Shown here in pieces: positions 48,768 through 57,698 of a stretch of 64,000 bases of DNA. Position numbers and translations under genes: made by a program. The DNA is from Streptomyces smaragdinus (lineage in GTDB: Bacteria > Actinomycetota > Actinomycetes > Streptomycetales > Streptomycetaceae), in contig NZ_WEGJ01000036.1 of NCBI RefSeq assembly GCF_009604385.1, positions 1 through 64,000 of the forward strand. The letters run 5' to 3'. The notes beneath the pieces were generated by a model, which saw only the letters and a program-made list of their open reading frames with translations, was not told where the DNA came from and did not search any database. Each line of letters opens with the position of its first letter. The first letter of the stretch is position 1.

Positions 48768-49943
48768 GTGAGTTCTCCGGCCCTGGGCACGCGCCCTGAC
48801 GTGAGTCGAATGCCGTCGCCCCTGCTTGCCCGTAAATCCGCCGATTCCGCCGTTTCGGTGGAGGAGAGAAAGGCGCCGCCGGCACGCGACGCCTACTTCG
48901 ACAACGCGAAGTTCATGGCGACCGTGCTGGTCGTCGTCGCGCACGCCTGGGCGCCGCTACGGGACAGCCGCACCGTCGACGCGGTGCATCTGCTCATCTA
49001 TGCGTTTCATATGCCCGCCTTCATTATCATCTCGGGCTATTTCTCCAAGAATTTCGACGCCACCCCGCACCGGGTCTTCCGGCTCATCACCAGCCTGCTG
49101 GTGCCGTACCTGATCTTCGAGATCGCCTACACCCTGCTGCGGCGCACGGTCGCCGCCGACAGCGACGCCCCGTTCACTGTCTTTGACCCCTGGTATCTGA
49201 CCTGGTTCCTGGCGGTGCTCTTCATCTGGCGGCTGACCGCCCCGCTGTGGAAGGCGCTGCGCTTCCCGCTGACCACCGCCCTCGCGATCGCCGTCCTGGC
49301 GTCCATGACGCCCGGGGTCGGCTCCGCGCTCGATCTGCAGCGGGTGCTGCAGTTCCTGCCGTTCTTCGTGCTGGGCATGAAGCTGCGGTCGGCGGACTTC
49401 TCCGTGCTGCGTTCCTGGCGGGTGCGGATCGCGGCGCTGCCGGTGTTCGCGGGCGCCGCCGTCTTCTCGTACTGGGCCGTCACCCGGATGAACGCCGAGT
49501 GGATGTTCCGGCGCTACGCGGCGCAGGACCTGGGCACGTCCGGCTGGACGGGGCCCGTGATGACGCTCGCCCTGTTCGGCTGCTCGCTGCTGCTCACCGC
49601 CTGCTTCCTGTCCTGGGTGCCGGGGCGCCGGCTGTTCTTCACGGGGCTGGGCGCCGCGACGCTGTACGGCTATCTGCTGCACGGGTTCGTGCTGAAGAGC
49701 GCCCAGTGGGAGGACTGGTACAGCTACGCCTGGCTGCACACCCCGCTGGGCGAGGTGGCCGTCACCGTGGGCGCCGCCGTGATGACGGCGCTGCTGTGCA
49801 CGGCGCCGGTGCGCAGGGTGTTCCGGTACGTCGTCGAGCCGAAGCTGACCTGGGCGTACGGCGGCCCGTCCCGCGAGCGTCCGGCCGCCGTGCCGGCGGC
49901 GGGTGTGACGGCGCCGCGCCGGGAGCCGGCCGAGGTGGGCTAG
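48768..49943 (+). CDS. Acyltransferase family 3 / OpgC-like membrane protein
   Basis: A 391-aa polytopic protein with about ten helices. AYFDNAKFMATVLVVVAHAWAPL has the membrane His of the family, then AFHMPAFIIISGYFSKNF, VPYLIFEIAYTLLRR, LTWFLAVLFIWRLTAPLWKAL and YGYLLHGFVLKSA. GTG at 48768 is a guess (GGGG upstream); GTG 48801 and ATG 48810 are alternatives and start before the first helix too. It probably O-acylates an envelope glycan. It lies between obg and proB. Confidence 0.82.
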   Translation: MSSPALGTRPDVSRMPSPLLARKSADSAVSVEERKAPPARDAYFDNAKFMATVLVVVAHAWAPLRDSRTVDAVHLLIYAFHMPAFIIISGYFSKNFDATPHRVFRLITSLLVPYLIFEIAYTLLRRTVAADSDAPFTVFDPWYLTWFLAVLFIWRLTAPLWKALRFPLTTALAIAVLASMTPGVGSALDLQRVLQFLPFFVLGMKLRSADFSVLRSWRVRIAALPVFAGAAVFSYWAVTRMNAEWMFRRYAAQDLGTSGWTGPVMTLALFGCSLLLTACFLSWVPGRRLFFTGLGAATLYGYLLHGFVLKSAQWEDWYSYAWLHTPLGEVAVTVGAAVMTALLCTAPVRRVFRYVVEPKLTWAYGGPSRERPAAVPAAGVTAPRREPAEVG

Positions 49944-50063
49944 CCCCGTCCACGCGGCAGTCCGCGACCCGGACGGACCGGCGGCCGGTGGGGTCCGGCG
50001 CGTAGATTGGACCTTCCGGACCCCAGGAGGCGGCGGTCCGCGCGCGGACGACCAGAGGACGGC

Positions 50064-51188
50064 ATGACACAGGGCAGGCGGCAGAACGTGGCCGAGGCGC
50101 GCCGGATCGTGGTGAAGGTGGGCTCGTCCTCCCTGACCACCGCGACCGGCGGACTGGACGCCGACCGGGTGGACGCCCTGGTGGACGTACTGGCGAAGGC
50201 GGCGGAGGGCCGCGAGGTGGTCCTCGTGTCCTCCGGCGCCATCGCGGCCGGACTCGCCCCCCTCGGACTGCGCCGCCGCCCGCGCGACCTCGCCCGCCAG
50301 CAGGCCGCCGCCTCCGTCGGCCAGGGCCTGCTCGTCGCCCGCTACACGGCGTCGTTCGCCCGCTACGGCCGCCGGGTGGGCCAGGTGCTGCTCACCACCG
50401 ACGACATGAGCCGCCGCGCCCACTACCGCAACGCCTACCGCACGCTCGAGCAGCTGCTGGCCATGGGCGCGCTGCCGGTCGTCAACGAGAACGACACCGT
50501 CGCCACCGACGAGATCCGCTTCGGCGACAACGACCGCCTCGCCGCCCTCGTCGCCCATCTCGTCCGCGCCGACCTGCTGGTGCTCCTCTCCGACGTCGAG
50601 GGCCTCTACGACGGCCACCCCAGCGCCCCCGGCAGCTCCCCCATCACCGAGGTCCGCGACCACGCCGAGCTGGCCGGCGTCGACACCGCCCGCCCCGGCT
50701 CGGCGGGCGTCGGCACCGGCGGGATGGCGACCAAGGTCGAGGCGGCCCGGATCGCCGCCGCGGCCGGCGTCCCCGTCGTCCTCACCTCCACCGTCCGCGT
50801 CGCCGACGCCCTCGCCGGCCGCCCCACCGGTACGTACTTCCACCCCGCCGCCCGCCGCGCCCGCGGCCGGCTGCTGTGGCTGGCGCACGCCTCCACCCCG
50901 CAGGGCGTGCTCGTCCTGGACGACGGCGCCGTGCAGGCGGTGGTGGCCCGCCACAGCTCGCTGCTGCCGGCCGGGATCGAGTCCGTGGCCGGCAGCTTCA
51001 CCGCCGGCGACCCCGTGGAGCTGCACGACACCGCGGGCCGGACGATCGCCCGCGGCCTGGTCAGCTTCGACTCCGCCGAGCTTCCCCGGCTGCTGGGCCG
51101 CTCCACCCGGGAGCTCGCCCGGGAGCTCGGCCCCGCGTACGAGCGGGAGGTCGTGCACCGGGACGATCTCGTGGTCCTGAGTCACTGA
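50064..51188 (+). CDS. proB: Glutamate 5-kinase
   Basis: A 374-aa enzyme for the first step of proline synthesis. The amino-acid kinase domain has VVKVGSSSLTT, VSSGAIAAGLAPLGL, VVNENDTVATDEIRFGDNDRLAA and LLSDVEGLYDGHP. The C-terminal PUA domain (about 290-374, RGRLLWLAHASTPQGVLVLDDGA) is intact. ATG at 50064. A -10-like TAGATT is 45 bp upstream of an AGGAGG-like ccaggaggcgg. proA lies 3.1 kb away, with a TagF-like gene between. Confidence 0.97.
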   Translation: MTQGRRQNVAEARRIVVKVGSSSLTTATGGLDADRVDALVDVLAKAAEGREVVLVSSGAIAAGLAPLGLRRRPRDLARQQAAASVGQGLLVARYTASFARYGRRVGQVLLTTDDMSRRAHYRNAYRTLEQLLAMGALPVVNENDTVATDEIRFGDNDRLAALVAHLVRADLLVLLSDVEGLYDGHPSAPGSSPITEVRDHAELAGVDTARPGSAGVGTGGMATKVEAARIAAAAGVPVVLTSTVRVADALAGRPTGTYFHPAARRARGRLLWLAHASTPQGVLVLDDGAVQAVVARHSSLLPAGIESVAGSFTAGDPVELHDTAGRTIARGLVSFDSAELPRLLGRSTRELARELGPAYEREVVHRDDLVVLSH

Positions 51189-51279
51189 TGAATAACTGAT
51201 CGATCACGGATCTCGCACTTCCGCACCCCTCTGTGCAGACTTCACCGGACACATCAAAAGTTCCGGGGGTTCACGGCGC

Positions 51280-53589
51280 ATGAACGCAACACCCGCACCA
51301 CGGTTCAGCATTGTCATACCGTCATACGGGGTGCAAGCATTCATCAGGGAATGCCTGGAATCGGTACTCGCGCAGGATTTCACCGACTTCGAGGTCATCG
51401 CGGTCGACGACTGCTCGACCGACGGCACCGGCGTCATCATCGACGAGTTCGCCGCCCGCGACCCCCGGGTGATCGCCGTGCACCGCGAGGAGAACGGCGG
51501 CCTCGGGCAGACCCGCAACACCGGCGTGGACCGGGCCCGCGGCGACTATCTGCTGTTCCTGGACGGCGACGACACCTACCGCCCCGGCTCCCTGCGCGCC
51601 CTGGCCGACCGGCTGGCGGAGACCGGCGACCCCGATCTGCTGATGTTCGACCACGTCCGCAGCCACTGGGACGGCCGGCTCGAGTCCAGCAGCACCCCCC
51701 GCATCCTCGGACCGATCGGCCGCGAGGTCGTGAATCCGGCCGAACACCCCGAGTTCTTCCACCACTTCGCCATCGTCTGCAACCGCGCCTTCCGCCGCGA
51801 CTTCTACCTGAAGCACGACTTCCGCTTCACGGACGGCTACTACGAGGACGCCCTGATGGTCTACAAGGTGCTCCTGTGCGCCGGGACCGCCGCGTACTGC
51901 GACCACGTCGTCCTCGACTACCGCCAGCGCCGGCTGGGGAACATGATGCAGACCGGCGACCGCCGCCAGTTCGCCATCTTCGACCAGTACCAGCTGCTCT
52001 TCGACTTCCTCGACGAGCGCCCCGAGCAGGAGGCGCTGCGCCCGCTGCTGTTCCAGCGCATGATCAGCCACTTCCTGCACTCCCTCGCCCGCCGCGCCCG
52101 GATACCGCTGCGGCTGCGGCGCGCCTATCTGCGCCGGGCCTCCCAGCAGTACCGCAAGCTCCGGCCCGCCGGCTTCACCCCGCCGCCCGGCGTGCTGGGG
52201 CTGAAGTTCCGCGCCGTGGGCTGGGGTTCGTACCCCCTCTTCGAGCTGCTGAAGTTCGCCAACGGCACCCGCGAGAAGGCCCAGCGCCTCGTGCGTACGG
52301 GCCTTCCCCGGCTCAAACGGGCCGCGGGCAAGGCCGTCTACCGCGCCTACTACGCCCTCCAGCGGCTGCGCCCCCTGGACCCGGACCTCGCCGTCTACTC
52401 CGCGTACTGGGGCCGCACGCCCGCCTGCAATCCGCTCGCCGTGTACGAGACGGCCCGCCGCCTCGCCCCGCGCCAGCGCGCGGTGTGGGTGGTGAAACGG
52501 GAGCACGTCAAGTCCGTACCGAAGGGCATGGCCCACGTCGTCCTCAACTCGCGGCCCTACTGGGACCTCGTCGCCCGGGCCACGTACTTCGTCAACAACG
52601 TCAACTTCCTGGACACCGTCGTCAAACGGCGCGGCCAGATCCACCTGATGACCCACCACGGCACCCCGCTCAAGCGCATGGGCCTGGACCAGCGCGACTA
52701 TCCCGTCGCCGCCGGCACCACGGACTTCGAGGCCCTGATGGCCCGCTGCGACCGCTGGACGTACAGCCTCTCCGCCAACCCGCACTCCAGCGAGAACTGG
52801 GCCCGCGTCTACCCCAACCGCTGGACGACCGCGCGCACCGACGGCCCGGACACCTGGACCTCGCTGGAGACCGGCTACCCCCGCAACGACGTCTTCTACC
52901 GGGCGACGGCCGCCGAGGTGCTGCAGGCCCGCGCCGCGCTCGGCATCGCGCCGGGGACCCGGGCCGTGCTGTACGCGCCGACCCACCGCGACTACCAGCG
53001 GGACTACGAGCCGCGCCTGGACTTCGAGCGCGTGGCGCGCGAGCTGGGGCCGGACACGGTGCTGCTGGTGCGGGCGCACTACTCGTACGACGTGGACCTG
53101 CCCGAGGGGACGCCCGTGCGGGACGTCTCCGGACACCCCTCCGTCGAGCAGCTGTGTCTGGCGGCCGACGTGCTGGTCACCGACTACTCGTCGATCATGT
53201 TCGACTACGCCAACCTCGACCGCCCCATCGTGATCTACGCCGACGACTGGGACGTCTACTCCGCCGTCCGCGGCGTCACCTTCGACCTGCTCGCCGAGCC
53301 CCCGGGAGCCGTCGCCACCAGCGAGGACGAGCTGATCGCGGTGCTGGGCGGCGACGCCTGGGACGACGCGGACGCGACCGCGCTGCGGGCCGCCTTCCGC
53401 CGCCGGTTCTGCACGTACGACGACGGCTTCGCCGCCGAGCGCGCCGTCCGCCGCGTCCTCCTCGGCCAGGAGGCCACGCCCCCCGTCGTACCCCTGGAGC
53501 AGCGCACCCCGGCCCCCGCGCCGCGCGCGGCCGGGATCATCGCCCCGGCGGTGTCCGCCGAAGCGTCCACAGTCCCGCAGAACGGCTGA
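51280..53589 (+). CDS. GT2 / CDP-glycerol glycerophosphotransferase-like protein, paralogue
   Basis: A 769-aa paralogue of the 44017 protein, with the same two domains: GT2 (FSIVIPSYGVQAFIRECLES; DxD in LFLDGDDTYRP near residue 94) and TagF-like (THHGTPLKRMGLDQRD near 458; TDYSSIMFDYANLDRPIVIYADDW near 634). An extra short insertion (TTARTDGPDTW) distinguishes it. The 91-bp gap after proB is AT-rich (gatgaataactgatcgatc) and may hold its promoter. No strong ribosome-binding site is seen. Likely a wall-polymer transferase. Confidence 0.9.
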   Translation: MNATPAPRFSIVIPSYGVQAFIRECLESVLAQDFTDFEVIAVDDCSTDGTGVIIDEFAARDPRVIAVHREENGGLGQTRNTGVDRARGDYLLFLDGDDTYRPGSLRALADRLAETGDPDLLMFDHVRSHWDGRLESSSTPRILGPIGREVVNPAEHPEFFHHFAIVCNRAFRRDFYLKHDFRFTDGYYEDALMVYKVLLCAGTAAYCDHVVLDYRQRRLGNMMQTGDRRQFAIFDQYQLLFDFLDERPEQEALRPLLFQRMISHFLHSLARRARIPLRLRRAYLRRASQQYRKLRPAGFTPPPGVLGLKFRAVGWGSYPLFELLKFANGTREKAQRLVRTGLPRLKRAAGKAVYRAYYALQRLRPLDPDLAVYSAYWGRTPACNPLAVYETARRLAPRQRAVWVVKREHVKSVPKGMAHVVLNSRPYWDLVARATYFVNNVNFLDTVVKRRGQIHLMTHHGTPLKRMGLDQRDYPVAAGTTDFEALMARCDRWTYSLSANPHSSENWARVYPNRWTTARTDGPDTWTSLETGYPRNDVFYRATAAEVLQARAALGIAPGTRAVLYAPTHRDYQRDYEPRLDFERVARELGPDTVLLVRAHYSYDVDLPEGTPVRDVSGHPSVEQLCLAADVLVTDYSSIMFDYANLDRPIVIYADDWDVYSAVRGVTFDLLAEPPGAVATSEDELIAVLGGDAWDDADATALRAAFRRRFCTYDDGFAAERAVRRVLLGQEATPPVVPLEQRTPAPAPRAAGIIAPAVSAEASTVPQNG

Positions 53590-53718
53590 AAACACCTCCC
53601 CGCATCGGACCGGCTTGGCCAAAACGCCCCCACGCGGGGCCGGGGACTGGTCAACTTTGTTGTATGGGATCGTCACCGCAGGGCGGTCCGATGCAGACTC
53701 GTATTCAGGAGGCCGCCC

Positions 53719-54219
53719 GTGAGGCAAGGGCGTCCGGGGGCGCTGCCCCGAGGCCGGGCCGAGCGCAAGCTGACCAGCGTGGGGAATCCCGACGCCGACG
53801 CGGCGCGGGAGCCCGAGACGTCCGGCCCCGTCCGGTCGCGGCCCGCGTCCGCGAGCGGGCTGGAGCACACCACACCGGCGGCGCGGCTCTGGCACGTCAC
53901 GCTGAGCGTCTCGGGCCCCGAGGCGCCGCTGAAGGAGGTCAGACGCGGCCTCGAGCAGCTGGCGCACGACCACCCCTTCCTGCTCACCAGCCGGTACGCC
54001 AACGACCACGCCGAGATCCGCTACTGGGAGGAGGCCCGCGACCTGCATGACGCCGCCGCCGTGGCCCTGCGCCTGTGGGGCGAGCACCGCACCAGCGCGG
54101 GCCTGCCGCCGTGGCAGATCGTCGGCCTGGAGGTCATCGACCGGGAGACGTACCACCAGCGCGTCGCCGACGGCTACGGCCCGCCGCCCGCCGCCCCCGT
54201 GGGGGTGCACCCCTTCTGA
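53719..54219 (+). CDS. Conserved-type protein of unknown function before proA
   Basis: A 166-aa protein from GTG at 53719, with a full AGGAGG 6 nt upstream. The first ~50 residues are disordered (Arg, Pro, Ser-rich). The rest has the layout of a small α/β domain: LWHVTLSVSGPEAPLKEVRRGLEQLAHDHPF, then YANDHAEIRYWEEARDLHDAAAVALRLWGEH, then WQIVGLEVIDRETYHQRV. I do not recognise it. It ends 64 bp before proA. Confidence 0.75.
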   Translation: MRQGRPGALPRGRAERKLTSVGNPDADAAREPETSGPVRSRPASASGLEHTTPAARLWHVTLSVSGPEAPLKEVRRGLEQLAHDHPFLLTSRYANDHAEIRYWEEARDLHDAAAVALRLWGEHRTSAGLPPWQIVGLEVIDRETYHQRVADGYGPPPAAPVGVHPF

Positions 54220-54270
54220 CCCGGCCGTCTCACCCTCCGGAATCCCGGCGGTCCACCCCGGCGCGCTCGC

Positions 54271-54276
54271 TACCCT
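54271..54276 (+). promoter_or_regulatory. -10-like hexamer TACCCT, leaderless proA
   Basis: TACCCT, 7 nt, then ATG at 54284; no convincing Shine-Dalgarno. Confidence 0.42.
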
Positions 54277-54283
54277 GGCAGGC

Positions 54284-55573
54284 ATGACCAGCGTGACGAC
54301 CACACCCTTCGACGACCTCTCCCCGGTGCTCCAGGCCGCCTACCGGGCCCGCGCCGCCGCCGCCGAGCTCGCCCCGCTGCCGCGCGCCGCGAAGGACGAC
54401 GCGCTGCTGGCGATCGCGGACGCCCTGGAGGTCCGCACCCGGGAGATCATCGAGGCCAACGCCGCGGACATCGCCCGGGCCCGCGAGGCCGGCACCTCCG
54501 ACACCGTCATCGACCGGCTCACGCTCACCCCGGAGCGGATCCGCGTCATCGCCTCCGACGTGCGGGACATCGTCGCCCTGCCCGACCCGGTCGGCGAGGT
54601 CGTCCGCGGCTCCACCCTGCCCAACGGCCTGGAGCTGCGTCAGCTGCGGGTGCCGCTCGGGGTCGTCGGCATTATCTACGAGGGCCGGCCGAACGTCACC
54701 GTGGACGCCGCCGCCCTGTGCCTGAAGTCCGGCAACGCCGTGCTGCTGCGCGGCTCCTCCTCCGCGTACACGTCGAACACCGCGCTGGTCCGGGTGCTGC
54801 GCGACGCCGTGCACGGCGCGGGGCTGCCGGCCGACGCGATCCAGCTGGTGCCGGGGGAGAGCCGGGAGTCGGTCACGGAGCTGATGCGGGCGCGCGGCAT
54901 GGTCGACGTGCTGATCCCGCGCGGCGGCGCCGGGCTGATCAAGACGGTCGTCGAGCAGTCCACGGTCCCGGTGATCGAGACGGGCACGGGCAACTGCCAT
55001 GTGTACGTCGACGAGCGCGCCGACCTCGATCTCGCGGTCGACATCCTCGTCAACGCCAAGGCCCAGCGCCCCAGCGTGTGCAACGCCGCCGAGACGGTGC
55101 TGGTCCACCGCGAGGTCGCCGACGAGTTCCTGCCCAAGGCCCTGGCCGCGCTGCGTGACGCCGGGGTGACGGTGCACGGCGACGAGGCGTGGCTGAAGGC
55201 CGGCGCGGCGGCGGGCGTCGAGGTGGTCCCGGCGACGCCGGAGGACTGGGAGACGGAGTATCTGTCGTACGACATCGCCGCGGCCGTCGTGGACTCGCTG
55301 GACGCCGCCGTGGGGCACATCCGGCTGTGGTCCTCGGGCCACACGGAGGCGATCCTGACGACGGACACCCGGGCCGCCAGGCGGTTCGTGGCGATGGTCG
55401 ACGCGGCGGCCGTGATGGTCAACGCCTCGACGCGGTTCACCGACGGCTCGGAGTTCGGCTTCGGCGCCGAGATCGGCATCTCCACCCAGAAGCTGCACGC
55501 GCGCGGCCCGATGGGGCTGCCGGAGCTGACGTCGACGAAGTACGTGGTGACGGGGGACGGTCACATCCGCTGA
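54284..55573 (+). CDS. proA: Gamma-glutamyl phosphate reductase
   Basis: A 429-aa NADPH-dependent enzyme, step two of proline synthesis. The catalytic Cys is in QRPSVCNAAETVLVH, with GIIYEGRPNVTVDAAALCLKSGNAVLLRGSS, LIPRGGAGLIKTV and IETGTGNCHVYVDE all intact. The C-terminal STRFTDGSEFGFGAEIGISTQKLHARGPMGLPELTSTKYVV is family-typical. Sequence begins MTSVTTTPFDDLSPVLQA. The promoter appears leaderless. Confidence 0.97.
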   Translation: MTSVTTTPFDDLSPVLQAAYRARAAAAELAPLPRAAKDDALLAIADALEVRTREIIEANAADIARAREAGTSDTVIDRLTLTPERIRVIASDVRDIVALPDPVGEVVRGSTLPNGLELRQLRVPLGVVGIIYEGRPNVTVDAAALCLKSGNAVLLRGSSSAYTSNTALVRVLRDAVHGAGLPADAIQLVPGESRESVTELMRARGMVDVLIPRGGAGLIKTVVEQSTVPVIETGTGNCHVYVDERADLDLAVDILVNAKAQRPSVCNAAETVLVHREVADEFLPKALAALRDAGVTVHGDEAWLKAGAAAGVEVVPATPEDWETEYLSYDIAAAVVDSLDAAVGHIRLWSSGHTEAILTTDTRAARRFVAMVDAAAVMVNASTRFTDGSEFGFGAEIGISTQKLHARGPMGLPELTSTKYVVTGDGHIR

Positions 55574-55584
55574 TCTCTCCCGGG

Positions 55585-55620
55585 GCAGCGCCGTCCTTTC
55601 CGGACGGCGCTGCTTTTTCG
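55585..55620 (+). terminator. proA terminator
   Basis: gcagcgccgtcc-tttcc-ggacggcgctgc followed by tttttcg: a classic intrinsic terminator. Confidence 0.92.
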
Positions 55621-55626
55621 TGGTTG

Positions 55627-55640
55627 TGGGAGCGCTCCCA
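55627..55640. promoter_or_regulatory. CebR-type operator, perfect 14-bp palindrome
   Basis: tgggagcgctccca, 18 nt before the GNAT start. This is the textbook CebR (LacI-family cello-oligosaccharide repressor) site of Streptomyces. Position suggests that it governs the acetyltransferase gene. Confidence 0.7.
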
Positions 55641-55658
55641 TACGGGCACCATGGCGCC

Positions 55659-56288
55659 GTGACCACATCTCGCGCCCGCATCCGCCCGTACCGCCCCACC
55701 GACCGCGCCGCGCTGTCCGACATCTGCGTGCGGACCGCCGACAACGGCGGTGACGCCCGGCATCTGTACGAGGACCAGGAACTGCTGCCGACCCTCTTCG
55801 CCACCCCGTACGCGACGCTGGAGCCGGAGCTGGCGTTCGTCGTGGACGACGGGGAGCGGGCCGTGGGGTACATCGTGGGCACCGCCGACACCCCGGCGTT
55901 CGTCCGGCGCTTCCGGGACACCTGGCTGCCGCAGGTGGCCGCCCGCTTCCCCGCGCCGCCGCCGGAGCCGGCCACGCCCACGGAGGAGATGCGGTACCTC
56001 CTCCACAACCCGGAGCGGATGATCGTCCCGGCGCTGGCCGGGTATCCGGCGCATCTGCACATCGACCTGCTCCCGAGCCATCAGCGGGCGGGCCACGGGC
56101 GCGAGCTGATGGCGGCGTTCCTGGGCGCCCTGGCGGCCCGCGGCGTCCCCCGCGTCCATCTGGGCATGGTCACGGCCAACACCGCGGCCCGGGCCTTCTA
56201 CGACCGCCTGGGCTTCTCGGTCCTCCCGGTCCCGGACCCGGGGCCGCTGACGTATCTGGGGCGGTCGACGAAGGAGCCGCTGACGTGA
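55659..56288 (+). CDS. GNAT-family N-acetyltransferase
   Basis: A 209-aa protein. GTG at 55659 (VTTSRARIRPYRPTDRAAL) fits the GNAT start; no ATG is in frame nearby. The acetyl-CoA pyrophosphate loop is LLPSHQRAGHGRELMAAFLG and the C-terminal NTAARAFYDRLGFSVL is typical. Middle residues (LYEDQELLPTLFATPYATLEPELAFVVDDGERAVGYIVGTADT) resemble a subgroup of actinobacterial GNATs. A perfect CebR-type palindrome lies 18 nt upstream, so expression may follow cello-oligosaccharide supply. Substrate unknown. Confidence 0.88.
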   Translation: MTTSRARIRPYRPTDRAALSDICVRTADNGGDARHLYEDQELLPTLFATPYATLEPELAFVVDDGERAVGYIVGTADTPAFVRRFRDTWLPQVAARFPAPPPEPATPTEEMRYLLHNPERMIVPALAGYPAHLHIDLLPSHQRAGHGRELMAAFLGALAARGVPRVHLGMVTANTAARAFYDRLGFSVLPVPDPGPLTYLGRSTKEPLT

Positions 56289-56401
56289 CGGTGCCGGAAC
56301 CGTTCGCGGTGGACCCGGGGCGAAACGATTTTTGTTTCTGCCGGGTCTGCCGCTAAGCTTTAGCTCGTTCGCACGGGGCAGCGCCCACGGTGCGGCAGTG
56401 C

Positions 56402-56474
56402 GGGGCTATAGCTCAGTTGGTAGAGCGATTGCATGGCATGCAATAGGTCAGGAGTTCGATTCTCCTTAGCTCCA
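56402..56474 (+). tRNA. tRNA-Ala (GGC)
   Basis: Acceptor GGGGCTA/TAGCTCC (one G-U), D-loop AGTTGGTA, anticodon stem ATTGC/GCAAT with loop ATGGCAT (anticodon GGC), T-loop TTCGATT. CCA not encoded. Confidence 0.93.
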
Positions 56475-56486
56475 CAGCGAACGTAA

Positions 56487-56524
56487 CGAAGATCCCGTCC
56501 AATCGGACGGGATCTTCGCGTTTT
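56487..56524 (+). terminator. tRNA-Ala terminator
   Basis: cgaagatcccgtcc-aatcg-gacgggatcttcg then cgtttt. Serves tRNA-Ala and perhaps the convergent phosphatase gene. Confidence 0.88.
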
Positions 56525-56547
56525 ACGAGGCGGAACCCCGGACGGAC

Positions 56548-57183
56548 TCAGGTGTCGTCGCCCAGGACCGGCTCCGGGAGGGTGCCGGCGTTGTGCTCCG
56601 TGAGGCGCCAGCCCCGGGCGCTCTCGCCGAGGATGGACCAGCAGCAGTTGGACAGGCCGCCCAGCGACTCCCAGTGATGCGGCTCCAGGCCCAGCAGCCG
56701 CCCGATCGTGGTACGGATCGCGCCGCCGTGGCTGACGACGACCAGCGTGCCGCCGTCGGGCAGCTTGTCGGCGTGCGCGAGGACGACGGGAGCCGCCCGC
56801 TCGGCGACCTCCGTCTCCAGCTCGCCCCCGCCGCGCCGGACGGGCTCACCGCGCTTCCACGCGGCGTACTGCTCCCCGTACCGCTCGATGATCTCGTCGT
56901 GCGTCAGCCCCTGCCAGACCCCGGCGTACGTCTCCCGCAGCCCCGTGTCGTGCACGACCTCCAGCCCCGTCACGGCCGCCAGCTCGGCGGCCGTGGCACG
57001 GGTGCGGCCCAGATCGGAGGCGATGATCGCGTCCGGGCGCAGGGACGCGAGGAGGCGGGCGGCGCGGCGGGCCTGGGCCAGGCCCGCCGGCGTCAGCTCG
57101 ATGTCCGTCGTGCCCTGGAAGCGGCGCTCCAGATTCCACGCGGTCTGGCCGTGCCGCCACAGGACGATCCGGCGGTCACGCAT
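56548..57183 (-). CDS. Histidine phosphatase family protein
   Basis: A 211-aa phosphoglycerate-mutase-like enzyme. The phospho-His is in LWRHGQTAWNLERRFQG; the second His is in VVVSHGGAIRTTIGRLLGL; Glu in LRETYAGVWQG. ATG at 57183 lies 8 nt inside the rsfS 3' end, indicating coupling. Substrate is not known. It is last in the nadD/rsfS operon. Confidence 0.92.
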   Translation of the reverse strand: MRDRRIVLWRHGQTAWNLERRFQGTTDIELTPAGLAQARRAARLLASLRPDAIIASDLGRTRATAAELAAVTGLEVVHDTGLRETYAGVWQGLTHDEIIERYGEQYAAWKRGEPVRRGGGELETEVAERAAPVVLAHADKLPDGGTLVVVSHGGAIRTTIGRLLGLEPHHWESLGGLSNCCWSILGESARGWRLTEHNAGTLPEPVLGDDT

Positions 57184-57607
57184 CCCAGGACGGCTCCTCG
57201 CGGTGGGCCGCCGCGTACTCGGCGGCCTTGCCCCGGGTGGCCTTCGCGTCCGGCGGCAGCTCGATCACCGGGCAGTCCTTCCACAGCCGCTCCAGGGCGT
57301 AGAAGACGCGCTCCTCGGAGTGCTGGACGTGCACGACGATGTCGGAGTAGTCCAGCAGGACCCAGCGGCCGTCCCGCTCGCCCTCGCGGCGCAGGGGCTT
57401 GACGCCGTGCTCCTTCTGCAGCGTCTCCTCGACGGCGTCGACGATCGCCTTGACCTGCCGGTCGTTGGGCGCCGAGGCGAGCAGGAACGCGTCGGTGATG
57501 GCCAGCACGTCGCTGACGTCGTACGCGATGATGTCGTGCGCGAGCTTGTCGGCCGCCGCCTGGGCGGCGGCCCTGATCAGCTCGGTGGAGCGGTCTGTCG
57601 CGGTCAC
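57176..57607 (-). CDS. rsfS: Ribosomal silencing factor RsfS
   Basis: A 143-aa protein that binds L14 and blocks subunit joining when nutrients are scarce. GTG start. DVSDVLAITDAFLLASAPNDRQVKAIVDAVEETL and GRWVLLDYSDIVVHVQHSEERVFYALERLW are the RsfS/Iojap signature. Linked with nadD in most bacteria, as here; a LytR-like gene lies between. Confidence 0.95.
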   Translation of the reverse strand: MTATDRSTELIRAAAQAAADKLAHDIIAYDVSDVLAITDAFLLASAPNDRQVKAIVDAVEETLQKEHGVKPLRREGERDGRWVLLDYSDIVVHVQHSEERVFYALERLWKDCPVIELPPDAKATRGKAAEYAAAHREEPSWDA

Positions 57608-57698
57608 AGGCAGGCTTTCCGGATCGGGTGCGGATACGTCTCCAGGGTCTCACGACCCACCGACGCAGTTCCTCACCCTTTCCGTCACCCCGCTGCGG

